NCBI GenBank assembly: GCA_035771175.1
Contig: CM069598.1
Coordinates: 8,401,413 to 8,465,412 of the forward strand
From: Paratinospora sagittata
Taxonomy: Eukaryota > Streptophyta > Magnoliopsida > Ranunculales > Menispermaceae
Direction of reading: 5' to 3'
DNA length: 64,000 bases
Part shown: positions 1 to 10,871 of the stretch, in pieces
Layout: each line of letters opens with the position of its first letter
Numbering within the stretch: the stretch's first letter is position 1
Position numbers and translations under genes: made by a program
The notes under the pieces: model-generated
The model's database searches: none
Told to the model about the DNA's origin: nothing
The model's input: only the letters and a program-made list of their open reading frames with translations

Positions 1-519
1 GAAAAAATAAGACTAAACCTTTGGATTGTTTATATAGAAAACGAGAAAGGGTGGTGAGGTGAAGAAGAGCGGTGGGGTTGGTACGTGGGCCGCATTATTT
101 GACAAGTAGTCAAACCCAAAGGCGCCACATCACGGAACGGGAACGGGATTCCGGTTCATCAGTTTCTTCTAGCTACTCACGTTCTTTCTTACCCAAGGAA
201 AAAACATAAAAAATAAAAAGAAACAAAGAAAGAAAAGGAAAGGAGATGGAGACGCATGATCCAAGAAAGCACGTGACTTCTTCCTTTCTCTAACACGTAG
301 ATTACGACGACGTCTATCTTTTTCCTCGTGAATACTCCAACTTTTTCCAGTCACTCTTGTTTTATGTTAAAGAAAGAAAAGAAATAATTATTAATTTTTA
401 CGCTTAAAGTGTAGGTCATTTTTATATATAATAAAACTTTATTAAATATATAAGAAAGAGTGAGATATATAACCAATTGTAATTATTGACTTAATTCTTA
501 ATACAGAAACTATTAATTA

Positions 520-522
<3 letters not shown>

Positions 523-552
<30 letters not shown>
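523..552. repeat. (AT)15 microsatellite
   Basis: Perfect dinucleotide run in an AT-rich intergenic stretch; likely length-polymorphic. Confidence 0.95.
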
Positions 553-554
<2 letters not shown>

Positions 555-1128
555 TATATAATTAAAAAATAAAAAATATTTTATATATGTTAAATATTAA
601 TGTTATTTTTTGATATTGATACTCAATTTTTTTTAAATGTGTTTGATATTACGTTTGTATTGTGTATTTTTAAAATATTTAAAAGAGGTTGGGTGACGAC
701 GTCGAGTATACACCTAGCATTATTCTTAAAAAATATAATAAATGATAATATTTTTAAATAATCAAACAATCAATTGACATTTTTGTCATGTTCTTTTACT
801 TTTCTTCCATGTTATTCCAGTTCAATCCATTTATACCAAACCCTAGACCCAACGTTATCATCATGGACAATATGGCTACGTTAGCTCAGTTGTGAGCAGT
901 AGAGCATATAAAACAAAGGCATGGCCAGAAGAGAAAGTAAAAGCAAAGTTCAAAAAAGAAGATGATCCGATTCTATATTAATAATATATTCCCTCTTTCG
1001 ACTCGTACGTTCTCATGAACTACTCCATTTTCTTCAAAGCACGCTCACCAAAAATTGTTATTCGTGCACGGATTCAACTGCGTTTCAAACACACACGTGA
1101 TTCATTTAACCAGCTTGCGTGCTGTAAT

Positions 1129-1132
<4 letters not shown>

Positions 1133-1182
<50 letters not shown>
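1133..1182. repeat. (TC)25 microsatellite
   Basis: Perfect TC run of about 50 bp followed by a degenerate TTTCTC tail. Such runs are common in plant 5' flanks, but no gene follows here. Confidence 0.95.
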
Positions 1183-1190
<8 letters not shown>

Positions 1191-2492
1191 TCTCTCTTGC
1201 GCGACCAAACAATTCCTTTTGGCTGTAAAGCTTAGCTACTAGCTAGCTTAGCTGGTTTCTTCTTCTTTGCTCCTTTTGTTTTTCAAAAGTTTCATCACTT
1301 GTTCATCAACCTTTCAATTAATTCAGCTTATTTCTCAAGCAATTATTTTGAATAATGACTTTTAGGTTAATTAACTTGTTTAATTTAGCGGGCCGTCATC
1401 AGTTTGGTGGCAAACTAATATATATTCCCATGCATGATTCAATGAAATTAAGTTAGTTTGGACTTCTATCTTTTGTCTAAAAATGTCAAATCTAAGGTAT
1501 GATTGTTGAAAATTTAAGGGTCCTTTTTTTTTCTAAATTTCCTTTAAGGGTTGGCTACATATATATGTAAGTTACATAGAAACCACACCTTTACGAGTAT
1601 ATGGGATAAATGAAAATCTAAATAATTCATAAAATTTATACATAAGATAAGAAACCTTTTATAAGTGATTTGATTATACATTTAGATTTTACTTAACATT
1701 TTCTTTTTATAAAAAATCACTATCACAAGGAATTAATAAACAATAATAAGCAATGCTTTGAGGAATCAGAAACTGAACTTAGAAAGTGCATGTACAAGTC
1801 CCTTTGATCAATATACAAAGCCTCATTTATTGAGCGACTCCTTATTTATTCAAAGGACTTGAGCAATTGATTACGCTTTCTTTCTAAGTGTACTACTAAG
1901 TTCTTGAGTTCCTCTCTCAAGGTCATTTTCGTAGTTTTTTTTTTGAGAAAATACAATATTATAAATTAGTTGTATAATTAACTTCATCAGTATTACACTA
2001 TATTTTTTAGAAGGTATCAAGTTCATTTCTAACTTATTAATCTTTCTCACCCTAAGAATGATATAGTAACAAGAATTAAATCTGAACTTTTGAATTTTCA
2101 AAGCAACCTTTTTACTAGTTGCATCAGTTCCTTGTGGGTGCAATTTACTTAAGGAATCTATTCTAGTTGTAGAAACATTAAATGTTATCTATACAGTTAA
2201 AGGACATCAAGTCATACAAATTAACACATTAATACATGTTTTTCAATTTCATATGTATGTAATATTAATTAAGTTTTTATTTATTTACTTTGTGGACTAC
2301 TATCTGTGAAGTGAAGTATGGGTTATTATTATTATTTTATACAATTATTGTTTATCTAGATGTCGACGTTGCCTCTTCAGCAATATTGACTGCGTTTTCT
2401 GTTCTAGCTAATTTCCCTTGCAGCCATAAGCCAACGAAGAAGAAGAAAGAAAGAAAAAAACAATGTTGACTTAGCTATCATATAAGTGCCAA

Positions 2493-2577
2493 CCCACAAC
2501 GTGGAAAAATGGCGAGGTACGATAGGTTTCAACGGTCAATAAATTAAAGAAAAATTGTTGACTTTTGAGGGCCCATG
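2493..2577. repeat. W-box-rich segment, copy A
   Basis: This 85-bp segment matches 6158-6243 over its whole length with a few gaps. Shared blocks are CCCAC-AACGTGGAAAA near the left, GGTCAA or AGTCAA in the middle, and AAAAA-TGTTGACTTT near the right. It carries two W-box cores, one in each orientation, and an ACGTG core. It is either a duplicated promoter fragment or an unrecognised repeat; no adjacent gene is visible. Confidence 0.55.
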
Positions 2578-3118
2578 GCGGTGAACTTAAATTTCATACG
2601 TTGAAATGGCGTCCATAAAGATACTTTTCACACTATCAGTTGAAAAAGACCTGCCTTTTCTTCACTGGGATTGAGATCCTGTGCTCTCCGTCGTACGGTG
2701 CGATACGACTCCTCTTTGTCTCTTCTCTGCAAGTTGGCTGGTTGAAGATCATGTTAGAAGACTAGCAGACAAGAGGGAAGTCGAACAACAAACCAACATT
2801 CAGGAGTGCAGGATCGGAAATGCATGTCGACACTTATTTCTCTATTAGGACTTGCAAGAAATTAAGCTGAATTGTAGGAACAAAAAAGATGTTTTTCAAA
2901 GCTGCAAATTGAATATGAAGCCTTTTGATGTGAAATATATTCCAAAAATAAATAGAAAAAGAAAGGGTTTGTCAAAGTTCAAACATCAATTTAATCTCTA
3001 TTTCCCTTTCAAACATCAAACTACAATCCACCTCTCAACCTTGCTTGTCTCATCCATTAATTAATATGAGTCCTATCTAAATATTTGAATAATGTTTTTT
3101 GTCAAAATTTTCTTTTAA

Positions 3119-3119
3119 A

Positions 3120-3150
<31 letters not shown>

Positions 3151-3185
3151 GTGCAAGTAAGCAATATATATATATATATATATAT
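3119..3185. repeat. Compound (AAT)n / (AT)n microsatellite
   Basis: About ten AAT units, then a short unique spacer, then about eleven AT units ending near 3185. Confidence 0.9.
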
Positions 3186-3495
3186 CAAAACTATGATTTT
3201 CCTCAATTATATAGAATCAGGACATAAATCTACTTTTTCTATTTTATTAAATCAAAAGCTAAGTCAAAATATAGGTGAATATATCATTCTTAATTATTTT
3301 TTGTTCATATATATATAAACTTATTTTTCCAAATTCTTTTTTTTTTCTCCTCTATCTTGGTTTCCTAGTCTCACAAATCAAGTGGGTGCTTAGTAACATT
3401 CATTGACAAAAGAATTGTGGGTCTCAAGAATTGATCAAAATTGAGTACGTGATCAAATATCAAATGGTCATATTTAAAAAATAAATAAATAAATA

Positions 3496-3817
3496 AAATG
3501 GTCATGGATAGTAACATGAGCCTTTTTTTTTCTCAACATTGTACTTCAATTAATATCATCTCAGCAACTACCATTCAAAAGTTATATATATCACCTTATC
3601 ATATTTTTTAAAAATAAAAAATAAAAAAATCAAATGGTCATAGATAGTGACTAGAGTGCTTTTGTAGGATATATTAGGCATGGAGCCTACTTTTCTCAAC
3701 ATTGTGTTTCAATTAATATCATCTTATAGCAATTTTTCTCCAAGCTATTCAAACTCATTAATTCGAACTTCTTTAAAACCATAGATAGCACCTACCATTC
3801 AAAAGTTATATCACCTT
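3496..3817. repeat. Imperfect direct tandem duplication
   Basis: Two successive copies share AATGGTCAT(G/A)GATAGT, a CTCAACATTGT block, TTCAATTAATATCATCT, and CTACCATTCAAAAGTTATAT followed by a TCACCTTA end. The second copy carries extra sequence before its last block. No coding content. The duplication probably arose by slippage or unequal exchange in AT-rich DNA. Confidence 0.75.
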
Positions 3818-6157
3818 AGAAACGACAATAGAGGTACTAAAGTAGCCTGTTAAATACAATAGGGATCAAATATCTCCCTTTAAACATGATTTTGCTTCTA
3901 ACACAAAGCTGACTCATCTAATTGGTGTGAATATTTGTTTGTTGTCCTGTGCAATAACTTTCTTGAATTATATTAATCTTTTTAGATCATGCATTTTTTA
4001 ATAAATCAATTATTTTTCAAAAAAAAAAAAACTTTAGCTTTAGCTTTTTCATTATGTTGGAGTACGAGCTAACTTGACATAATAGCTGAATAATGATGAG
4101 CTCGGCATAATAAGCTGCGCGACCCTAAAATGAGCTAAAATGGTCATAAGCTTAGCATAATGAGCTGAATGGTTGCGAAATGACAAGGATGAACTACTTA
4201 GGATTAGAAAAAAAAAAAAAAAACAATTGCTCAGTGTACCAAGCTAATACCTAGGAACCAACCTCAACTTAATGCAAGAGTATTCAGATAAGATGTCAGC
4301 TTGGCTAAGATGACCTAACACTGGTCAAGATGACCTATCATCCACAAAATAAAAACGCGACTTTTTGGGCAACACTTGTAAGGGATGAGCTTGAGATATT
4401 GAGCTGTCCTTCCAATAATAGGGTGACAACTAAAAATAGATAGCATGCATGGGACCTACCTTGTGGGTCTCACTCACAGTATATTGTAAAGTGTCACATG
4501 TTGCCGCTAGCACGAATATAAACCCTCAACTATAAATACCATACTAATCTACATTAAATGAGTAAGTGATCAAATACTATATTTAATCCTTAATTATTGT
4601 GCAAAGTGCTCAACTCTGACTTAAGCATCAAAAAGTCTTTGACTAACGTTATACCGACACTTTTTATGATAATCTATTTTCTTTTTTTATTCGTAGGTTC
4701 GAGGTACCTAACTGGTAGTGAAGTAGCAAGTCTGGTTTTAGTTCAACTTAGCTCATCCACCTATTTGATGTTCATCAAATCCTACACTACGCGTTATATT
4801 TATTATGACAACTGCTCCGTCCACGAAGTCTTCGTCAACAACATGTGAGTTAATTTTCAAACTTTTCACGCTCGCACCTACAGACAAATATATTTACATA
4901 TATAAACTGTAGAGTATAAATTTGTGCCTCTTAGCTAATTACTTCCTTCTGTCAAGTTGACAAGAAACATACAAATATATATGTACAAGAGAAAGCTCAA
5001 TAATCAAGCTGGAACCGTACTTGATTGTGATTGAATTTATATATGAAGTGGGCCCACACGATATAAGCCCTTTTTCATCTAAGAGAACCTTAGGGGCCCC
5101 TTCCAGCTAATCTATTGTACTTCAAATTGGTCACGTTTTTGTCTATTGTTGAATCCCTTTCGGCTTCATATAAATCTATATACATCTTGTTAACTGACCC
5201 AATTCTAATACAAGCCAAAACAGTATTTTTCATCAAGCTAACTTCAAAATAGATGTGTGTACGCAGCGTTACGGTCAGTAGAAAAGTTGGGTCCATTGCT
5301 TGTTGAAAAAGGAAAGAGAGAAATTAAAAGAAATAGCGTACTTCTACCAATGTTTTTTTTTTTTTCTGCATAAAGACACCAGCAACAAACAACGACTGTA
5401 AAATCTTATCTCAACCACTTTACAAAGGATAAATAAAAGGCAGATTGAGCCATTAACCCTAATTGTATATATTTATATTAATTACAATGATTTAAGATAT
5501 ATTAATGATTGGCGAATGCAATAGATTTCGTTATAACATATCTTGTTATAAAAGCACCATAATATAACATACATATTTAGTTTGAGTGAGAACTACTATA
5601 TATAACCTTTGTATACTATTTTCATCAACTCATTGCAAACTGTTTGGAATTGAATACATTATTTATAAACCTAAAGTTCGTGATCAATAAGAACTCAATC
5701 AAAGTAGAAGGCTTGATTTAATGGTTGTGACAAAAAACATAATAAATGATGGTTCAAATCCGAATACGAAGTGACCCAAAAGAGTTTAGTAATTTTAGCT
5801 TTATCATCCTTGGTAATTTTTTTACTAGTGTCAAGTTGGTGTAGAGATTAGTTAGGTCATGGTGAGGAAGCGAGTCAGCCTTCAACCTATCTTTTATGTA
5901 TTTGGGCGCCCTACGTATTTAAGCTTAAAACATTAGTATTGGACAATAATAATTGGATGAAAAATAGAATAATATTTCTTGACCACCTAAATATAGCTTA
6001 CATGTTGAGGTCAAAAAACAATCTCTTTGTCATTACGTCCAGCCCAAAACAACGACTTATATATGGGAACCGATTGCAGCTATTGGATGAATCGAAATTA
6101 AAATGTGACATTTGACCAAAATTTGAACAGTAAGCACATGGCTCCCCTGTGTCACAG

Positions 6158-6243
6158 CCCACGAACGTGGAAAATTGCAAACGTGGTTAGGTTGGACAGT
6201 CAAAATTAGCTTGAGAAAAACTGTTGACTTTGTAAGGTCACTG
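6158..6243. repeat. W-box-rich segment, copy B
   Basis: Diverged duplicate of 2493-2577. It contains AACGTGGAAAA, an AGTCAAAATTA block and GAAAAACTGTTGACTTTG, so the W-box near the right end is conserved. The next few hundred bases hold only poly-T and ATTT repeats and no gene. Confidence 0.55.
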
Positions 6244-7139
6244 TATCATTGATGAGTTTTTTTTTTTTTTTTGAGCTCGGCCGATATCAAAATTTATTTA
6301 TTTATTTATTAATTTTTTTTGGAGCACAAGTCCAAATTCAAACTTTTTACTTCAAGTTTGGAGGCACTTACCCTTATCATTGAACTAACCAATCATTTGT
6401 TGAGTTTATAAATAATAAGGCAGAATAATTTCTTAAATATGTAACTAAAGGTGGGTTGTATAAGAAAAAAAAAACTTTACATTCAAATATTTTTTTTGCC
6501 AGTTATAAATCTTAATAGTTGAAATTTTAGTTTTAGAACTTTGTATAAGTTCAATATTGGATTTTAGTCTTAAGTGATTTTTCTTGACTAGCTTCTTTAA
6601 TTTGCTAATTAAAGAATATGGAACTATAGCTTTCAAGGCAACAAATATGAACATGATGCCTTACCTTCATAATTACCTTTCCATAATAAAATATAGTGAG
6701 AACAGATTATATATAGTATTTGTTTCAAAGTTATATATGGATTCGAGCTTCAAAATGACTTCTCAACCATTGAAACATGCTTGCACGACAGAATTAATAA
6801 GTCCCTTTTCTTCAAAATCTTCAGCAATTCTCCAACCTCTTCTCATTATATATCTATTTTATATAATGTTAAAGTCAAGCGATCAACAAAACCGGGATTG
6901 TGTGCCTTTCTTAAAATACATTTCGATTGCAATTTCTCTTTTATTTCTAACTTTCTTTCTCTTTTAAATCAATTAATTAAAGTGTTGTTTAAACAAGGGG
7001 TCATCTAACAGAAGTTATAGCTATACGTCTAGAAAATTAAGATCTTTCGTGCCAGTTATTCATATTTAAATGATTCTATCATAGAGTTCACATTGATCCA
7101 GAAATGTTGCAAGGCTGTAGTGTGGTTCCGTAATTTAAG

Positions 7140-7158
7140 AGAGAGAGAGAGAGAGAGA
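7140..7158. repeat. (GA)n microsatellite
   Basis: Short perfect GA run. Confidence 0.85.
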
Positions 7159-7212
7159 TTCAATGGTTTTTTTTTTTTTTTTATGCGAAGAAAAAGTAGG
7201 TTTTTTTTGTAA

Positions 7213-7372
7213 GTAATGCTAGAACAATTTTATTTTTCAATGCAATTTTTAATTTATGTTGATATAGCGTATAGTTACTTACAACATAAAAAAAACTTTT
7301 TTCAAAGTGATTAAAAGTGGTTACATTATATACCGTCATATAATATAGTGTATAAAAAGTTGCTAGGATTAC
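7213..7372. mobile_element. MITE-like inverted-repeat element
   Basis: The left end reads GTAATGCTAGAACAATTTTA. The right end, reverse-complemented, reads GTAATCCTAGCAACTTTTTA, so the ends form a terminal inverted repeat of about 20 bp with few mismatches. The 160-bp interior is AT-rich and non-coding. I could not read a clear target-site duplication, so the superfamily is unassigned. Confidence 0.5.
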
Positions 7373-8548
7373 GTCTCTCCGGCACTTTTTTTATTTTAAT
7401 ATTTTGAAAAGTTCCCTTATTTAATGGTTGTTTGAATGGTTGAAGTTGGGACTTAAATGCATGCTTATGTTTCCAAGTTGATCGTCATCACCAACTTGAG
7501 AATCACCGACTTCTTAGAATATTTTGCTAGTTTTCTAACAGCCCATTACCTCCATGATCTTAGGAAAATGAGGAAATTTTGTGAACCTTTGAAAACTTGA
7601 TTTTATTTTAGTCCGACAGATCACACTATAAAGGCATTCAATTAGTACTGATTCTGTAAATGTCTTTGTATTAAAAAAATAATGTGAGAACCAAAGTTAG
7701 GTAACCAAGATATTGACTGTGATTGAGGGACGAGGTATCATTTTTGAGTTTAAGTTTGTATTCACGTCTATACACTTACTTTAAGAAGGAACTGCACAAT
7801 ACCGTGTACTGTTTCTGACTCCAGAATAGTTTCGCTTCCGCAAAAAGGGTCAGCAAAAATACTAAAGTATCAAAGACCGAAAAAAGAAACAATGTGGGAC
7901 TTATAATTAATTATATATTTTGAAATCATATTCTCCTTAATATCTTATCTTTCTATGCACTTCTATGTTTTATGAGTTCATCTAGAGCTTGCCCATAATT
8001 TTCCTCAATTTTTTTTTTCAATGTTTAGTTGTTTTGATATGTATTTTGTTGACAAACAATGCCTACTTCCACGTAAAATCTTTAAGGATGCGTGAAACAT
8101 GTGTACCCTTATAAAAATTATTTATATATATGAGATGTAAGCTTTTTCCTCATATATAGCTTGGTGGGTGGAGTTGCCGTTAATTAGACAAGAAAAATGC
8201 ATGCACGTAAAGTTCAATCAGAAAGGAACCCACTTGGATTATGACTCACTTTAATGAAGTGGATCAGTAGCTAAGACTAGTTGTATTTCATGGGTCATGG
8301 TTAGCTCCTCTCGGCTCAGATCTATATGTTCATTTTGGTCACATGTCTTTCTTCTTCTTTTTTTTAAAAGTCCTTTTCAGATCCCCTTTCGGTTTCATAT
8401 CACCTTTATTAAGTCACAATCTAGAAATAGTTCTTTCCAATGATTATAGAACTTGGTACAAAAATATAGACCTTGTGAAAAATAGCAATGTATATCTCCA
8501 ATGAACGCATAAAAGTATTAGTATTTAATAAGTCGGCTACACTTAAAC

Positions 8549-8705
8549 GGGAGCCTTAATTAACACATTGGCAAGAGTTATTATGTGACCATGTAATCGA
8601 AGTTCGAGTCATAAAAATAACATCCTAAGATATGAGGAAGGCCACTTACAATATGTTCAAAGTGGTAATTTGATCCTTCTTGTATAGAAGCTTCATGCCT
8701 CTTTC
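8549..8705 (+). mobile_element. Degenerate Au-like SINE
   Basis: The left end starts GGGAGCCTT. It has a pol III A-box-like region (TTGGCAAGAGTTATTATGTG), then ATGTGACCA and a B-box-like GAAGTTCGAGTCA. This order resembles the plant Au SINE (head GGGAGCCTT, GTGACC, GGTTCGAGTC). The right end decays before a clear T-rich tail and no target-site duplication is evident, so this is an old copy. The family name comes from remembered consensus features. Confidence 0.55.
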
Positions 8706-8730
8706 TATATGTATAATAAACATGTATAGA

Positions 8731-9031
8731 GCCGAGTAATTGGCAAGATGGTTGAAAAGCAAGATGCCCTTTAAGGGGTCATAGGTTCGAGTCTCATGGC
8801 GTATAAGAAATGAAAGTATTATTCGACTTACGAAAGAAGGATCCGCCCAAAAACTAAAAGTATTGCCGGACTCAGCCTATGATTCGTGTGGCATCCACGT
8901 AATCTTTGATTACCAGAAAAACATGTTGGTATGAGAATTAGTGGGTCCTGAAAGAATTCGATGTCCCACGAGTTGGGAGACCTAGGGCACATAGTCAGGT
9001 CTTGTTTCTACTAAATAAAAAATAAAAAATG
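8731..9031 (+). mobile_element. tRNA-derived SINE with 14-bp target-site duplication
   Basis: The element is flanked by identical 14-bp repeats TAAACATGTATAGA at 8717-8730 and 9032-9045. Inside are an A-box-like TTGGCAAGATGGTTG and a B box GGTTCGAGTCTC about 45 bp later, the internal RNA polymerase III promoter layout of a tRNA-derived SINE. The 3' end is an A-rich AAATAAAAAATAAAAAAT tail. It is about 300 bp long and has no coding content. The intact duplication suggests a relatively young insertion. It starts about 25 bp after the Au-like SINE remnant. Confidence 0.8.
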
Positions 9032-9179
9032 TAAACATGTATAGAAGCATAGTAGAGTAAAATATTGTTCATATAGCTCCATATTAAAATAAAATAATAA
9101 AAAACTAATTAAAAATGACTTGAACATATATGTGCGGCGTTGTATGTGCATTCACATTCACATATACAAGCCTAACATC

Positions 9180-10871
9180 TCGTCATGTTATATTACCAAT
9201 CAAGAATACGATTAAAAACTAAGAATCATACGCAACAGAATCAAAAGTAGTTATATAATATGGTATTATAATTAACATCGAGTTCAATGTTACGGTCCTA
9301 TAGTGATAAAAGAAAAGCTAATATCATGACATCATAATTACAAAAAAGAATCAAAAGGTATTTATACCCAAAAAGAGAAGTCAAAATGTTACGCGCTACA
9401 CCCCAAGCGGTAGATCAACATGATCGGCAACAACAACTAGCACTTCCTCATCCCAGATAGTTGTAGTAAAAGTCGCCCAGTGCCTCCGTCTTAAGCAGCT
9501 GGCCCTCAACCTCCTGGGTCTAAGTCACCACTTCTGAAAAATGATAATATTGAAAGAAAAATGAGCCTAAATCCACGTGGCTCGCAAGTAACTACCACTT
9601 CTAAAACCCACTTATTGGGGGAGGGAAAGAAAAATTATAGATTTGGTAAAGACTTCCTTGTTAAATTGTATTTCTACTTTTAATTCATGAAAGATGATTC
9701 CAGATATTATTTATTTTTCTACTAGTACTTCAATTTTGGGTTCTATATCTATATTCTTATTATTATTGTTTTTCTTTTCTCAATCTATATTTGACATTGT
9801 CCTAATTAAGTTCTCTAAATCTTAGGATTTATGCCAATAAACAGGTTAATTTCTCAATATCTTGCAGAGAAAATAATCATTTACCATTTACCAATTATGA
9901 GAATTAAACAAGCAAATAAAATACGTAAAGGAATTATAATTTTGTATGATGATGTTGAAACAGTAATCAGAATACCTCAATAGCATGTCTCGTTTGCCAA
10001 TTTAACACCATCATAATAAAAATTGCAGTAATAATACAAAGGAGAGAAGTCAGAACATCTGCGCCTATACACAGTGTGCCTCATGAATCCTCCTAATATC
10101 GAGCACACTAATCAATAACATGCCTTGGGGTCCGATCTCTTAGCATTTATTTAAGTTTTCACTTTAGCCACGATGAGAACTTCGTCCCATCAATTACTTT
10201 CTTTGGACCACTAGCTACACGACTGGTTTTACAACACCCTAGTCAGGGTATCATGTTCCTCATATTAACCGAGCGAGGAGGTTCTTGTTAGAACTCTAAA
10301 TTATCTACCTCTAGACAGAGCTGTCATTTTTCCCAACTCCAACTTTTCTGCATGAAGCGCTCTTAGCCACTACGCTAGTCAGACGCACTCAACCACTCAC
10401 AATCCGCACAACATCCAAGTAGCACAACCCCTACTGGATGTACCCATTGGGAGGGACAGGAAACCAACTAATCCGCTGGGCAAATGGTTGACCAACTAAT
10501 CCGTTGGTCAGACAGTTGACCCACTAATCCGCTAGTCAAACGGTAATACGACATCTACAAATATTCTAGAGATCCAGGGTCGGCCCCTAGGATACATGTT
10601 TGCCTGATAGACATATAAAGTATAAGCAAGATATTCTGTGGACATTATCTTTCTTGAAATACAATTTTCCTATATGATGCCAAAATCAAATCTCGGTAAT
10701 TGATTAATTTATCGTCTTCATAGCTTAGTTGTATATTATTTAATTTCTTTAAGAATAATATTAATCTTTATGTCTCTTAATCACCTTCTCTCAAATGAGT
10801 CAGTGTATGATAATGAAGTCGCCTAAGCGGTTCGGATTAGGGACCATTAATCAATCTTTGAAGGGCGGTGT
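9180..10871. other. Non-coding, repeat-like region
   Basis: No gene. The sequence resembles non-coding parts of plant LTR retrotransposons: a CTACACCCC-type motif near 9390-9405 and long unique-looking stretches without open frames. No pol or gag similarity is visible. A 28-bp tandem repeat sits at 10464-10546. The element boundaries cannot be set by eye. Confidence 0.4.
10464..10546. repeat. 28-bp tandem repeat, three copies
   Basis: Three adjacent copies begin CCAACTAATCCG, CCAACTAATCCG and CCCACTAATCCG. Each continues with a diverged GGTCAAACGGTTGA-like second half. Units span 10464-10491, 10492-10519 and 10520-10546. Confidence 0.8.

Larger units (their letters stand above)
1..3495. other. 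Intergenic, no gene seen
   Basis: No open frame here has plant-protein character. The longest frames are explained by a TC microsatellite or by low-complexity AT-rich DNA. A tRNA-like start near 868-905 (TTAGCTCAGTTG followed by AGAGCA) has no matching 3' half. Several TTGAC W-box cores occur around 2360-2580, so part of this stretch could be old promoter sequence, but no transcript start or coding region can be assigned to it. Confidence 0.6.
3818..7212. other. Intergenic, no gene seen
   Basis: AT-rich sequence with poly-A and poly-T tracts. The longest frames (for example 6584-6967) are hydrophobic, low in complexity, start at non-ATG codons or have no recognisable domain, and I do not regard them as genes. 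The diverged segment copy at 6158-6243 lies here. Confidence 0.55.

Noticed and set aside
866..910. tRNA-like sequence (TTAGCTCAGTTG...AGAGCA)
   Set aside because: Looks like a D-arm, but no anticodon arm, T-arm (GGTTCGAATCC) or acceptor match follows. At most a tRNA fragment.
1015..1242. 75-codon frame with a Ser/Leu run
   Set aside because: Most of it is the translated TC microsatellite and it lacks any domain.
6584..6967. 127-codon hydrophobic frame
   Set aside because: Begins at a non-ATG codon, is AT-driven, hydrophobic and overlaps other equally long frames; no family resemblance.
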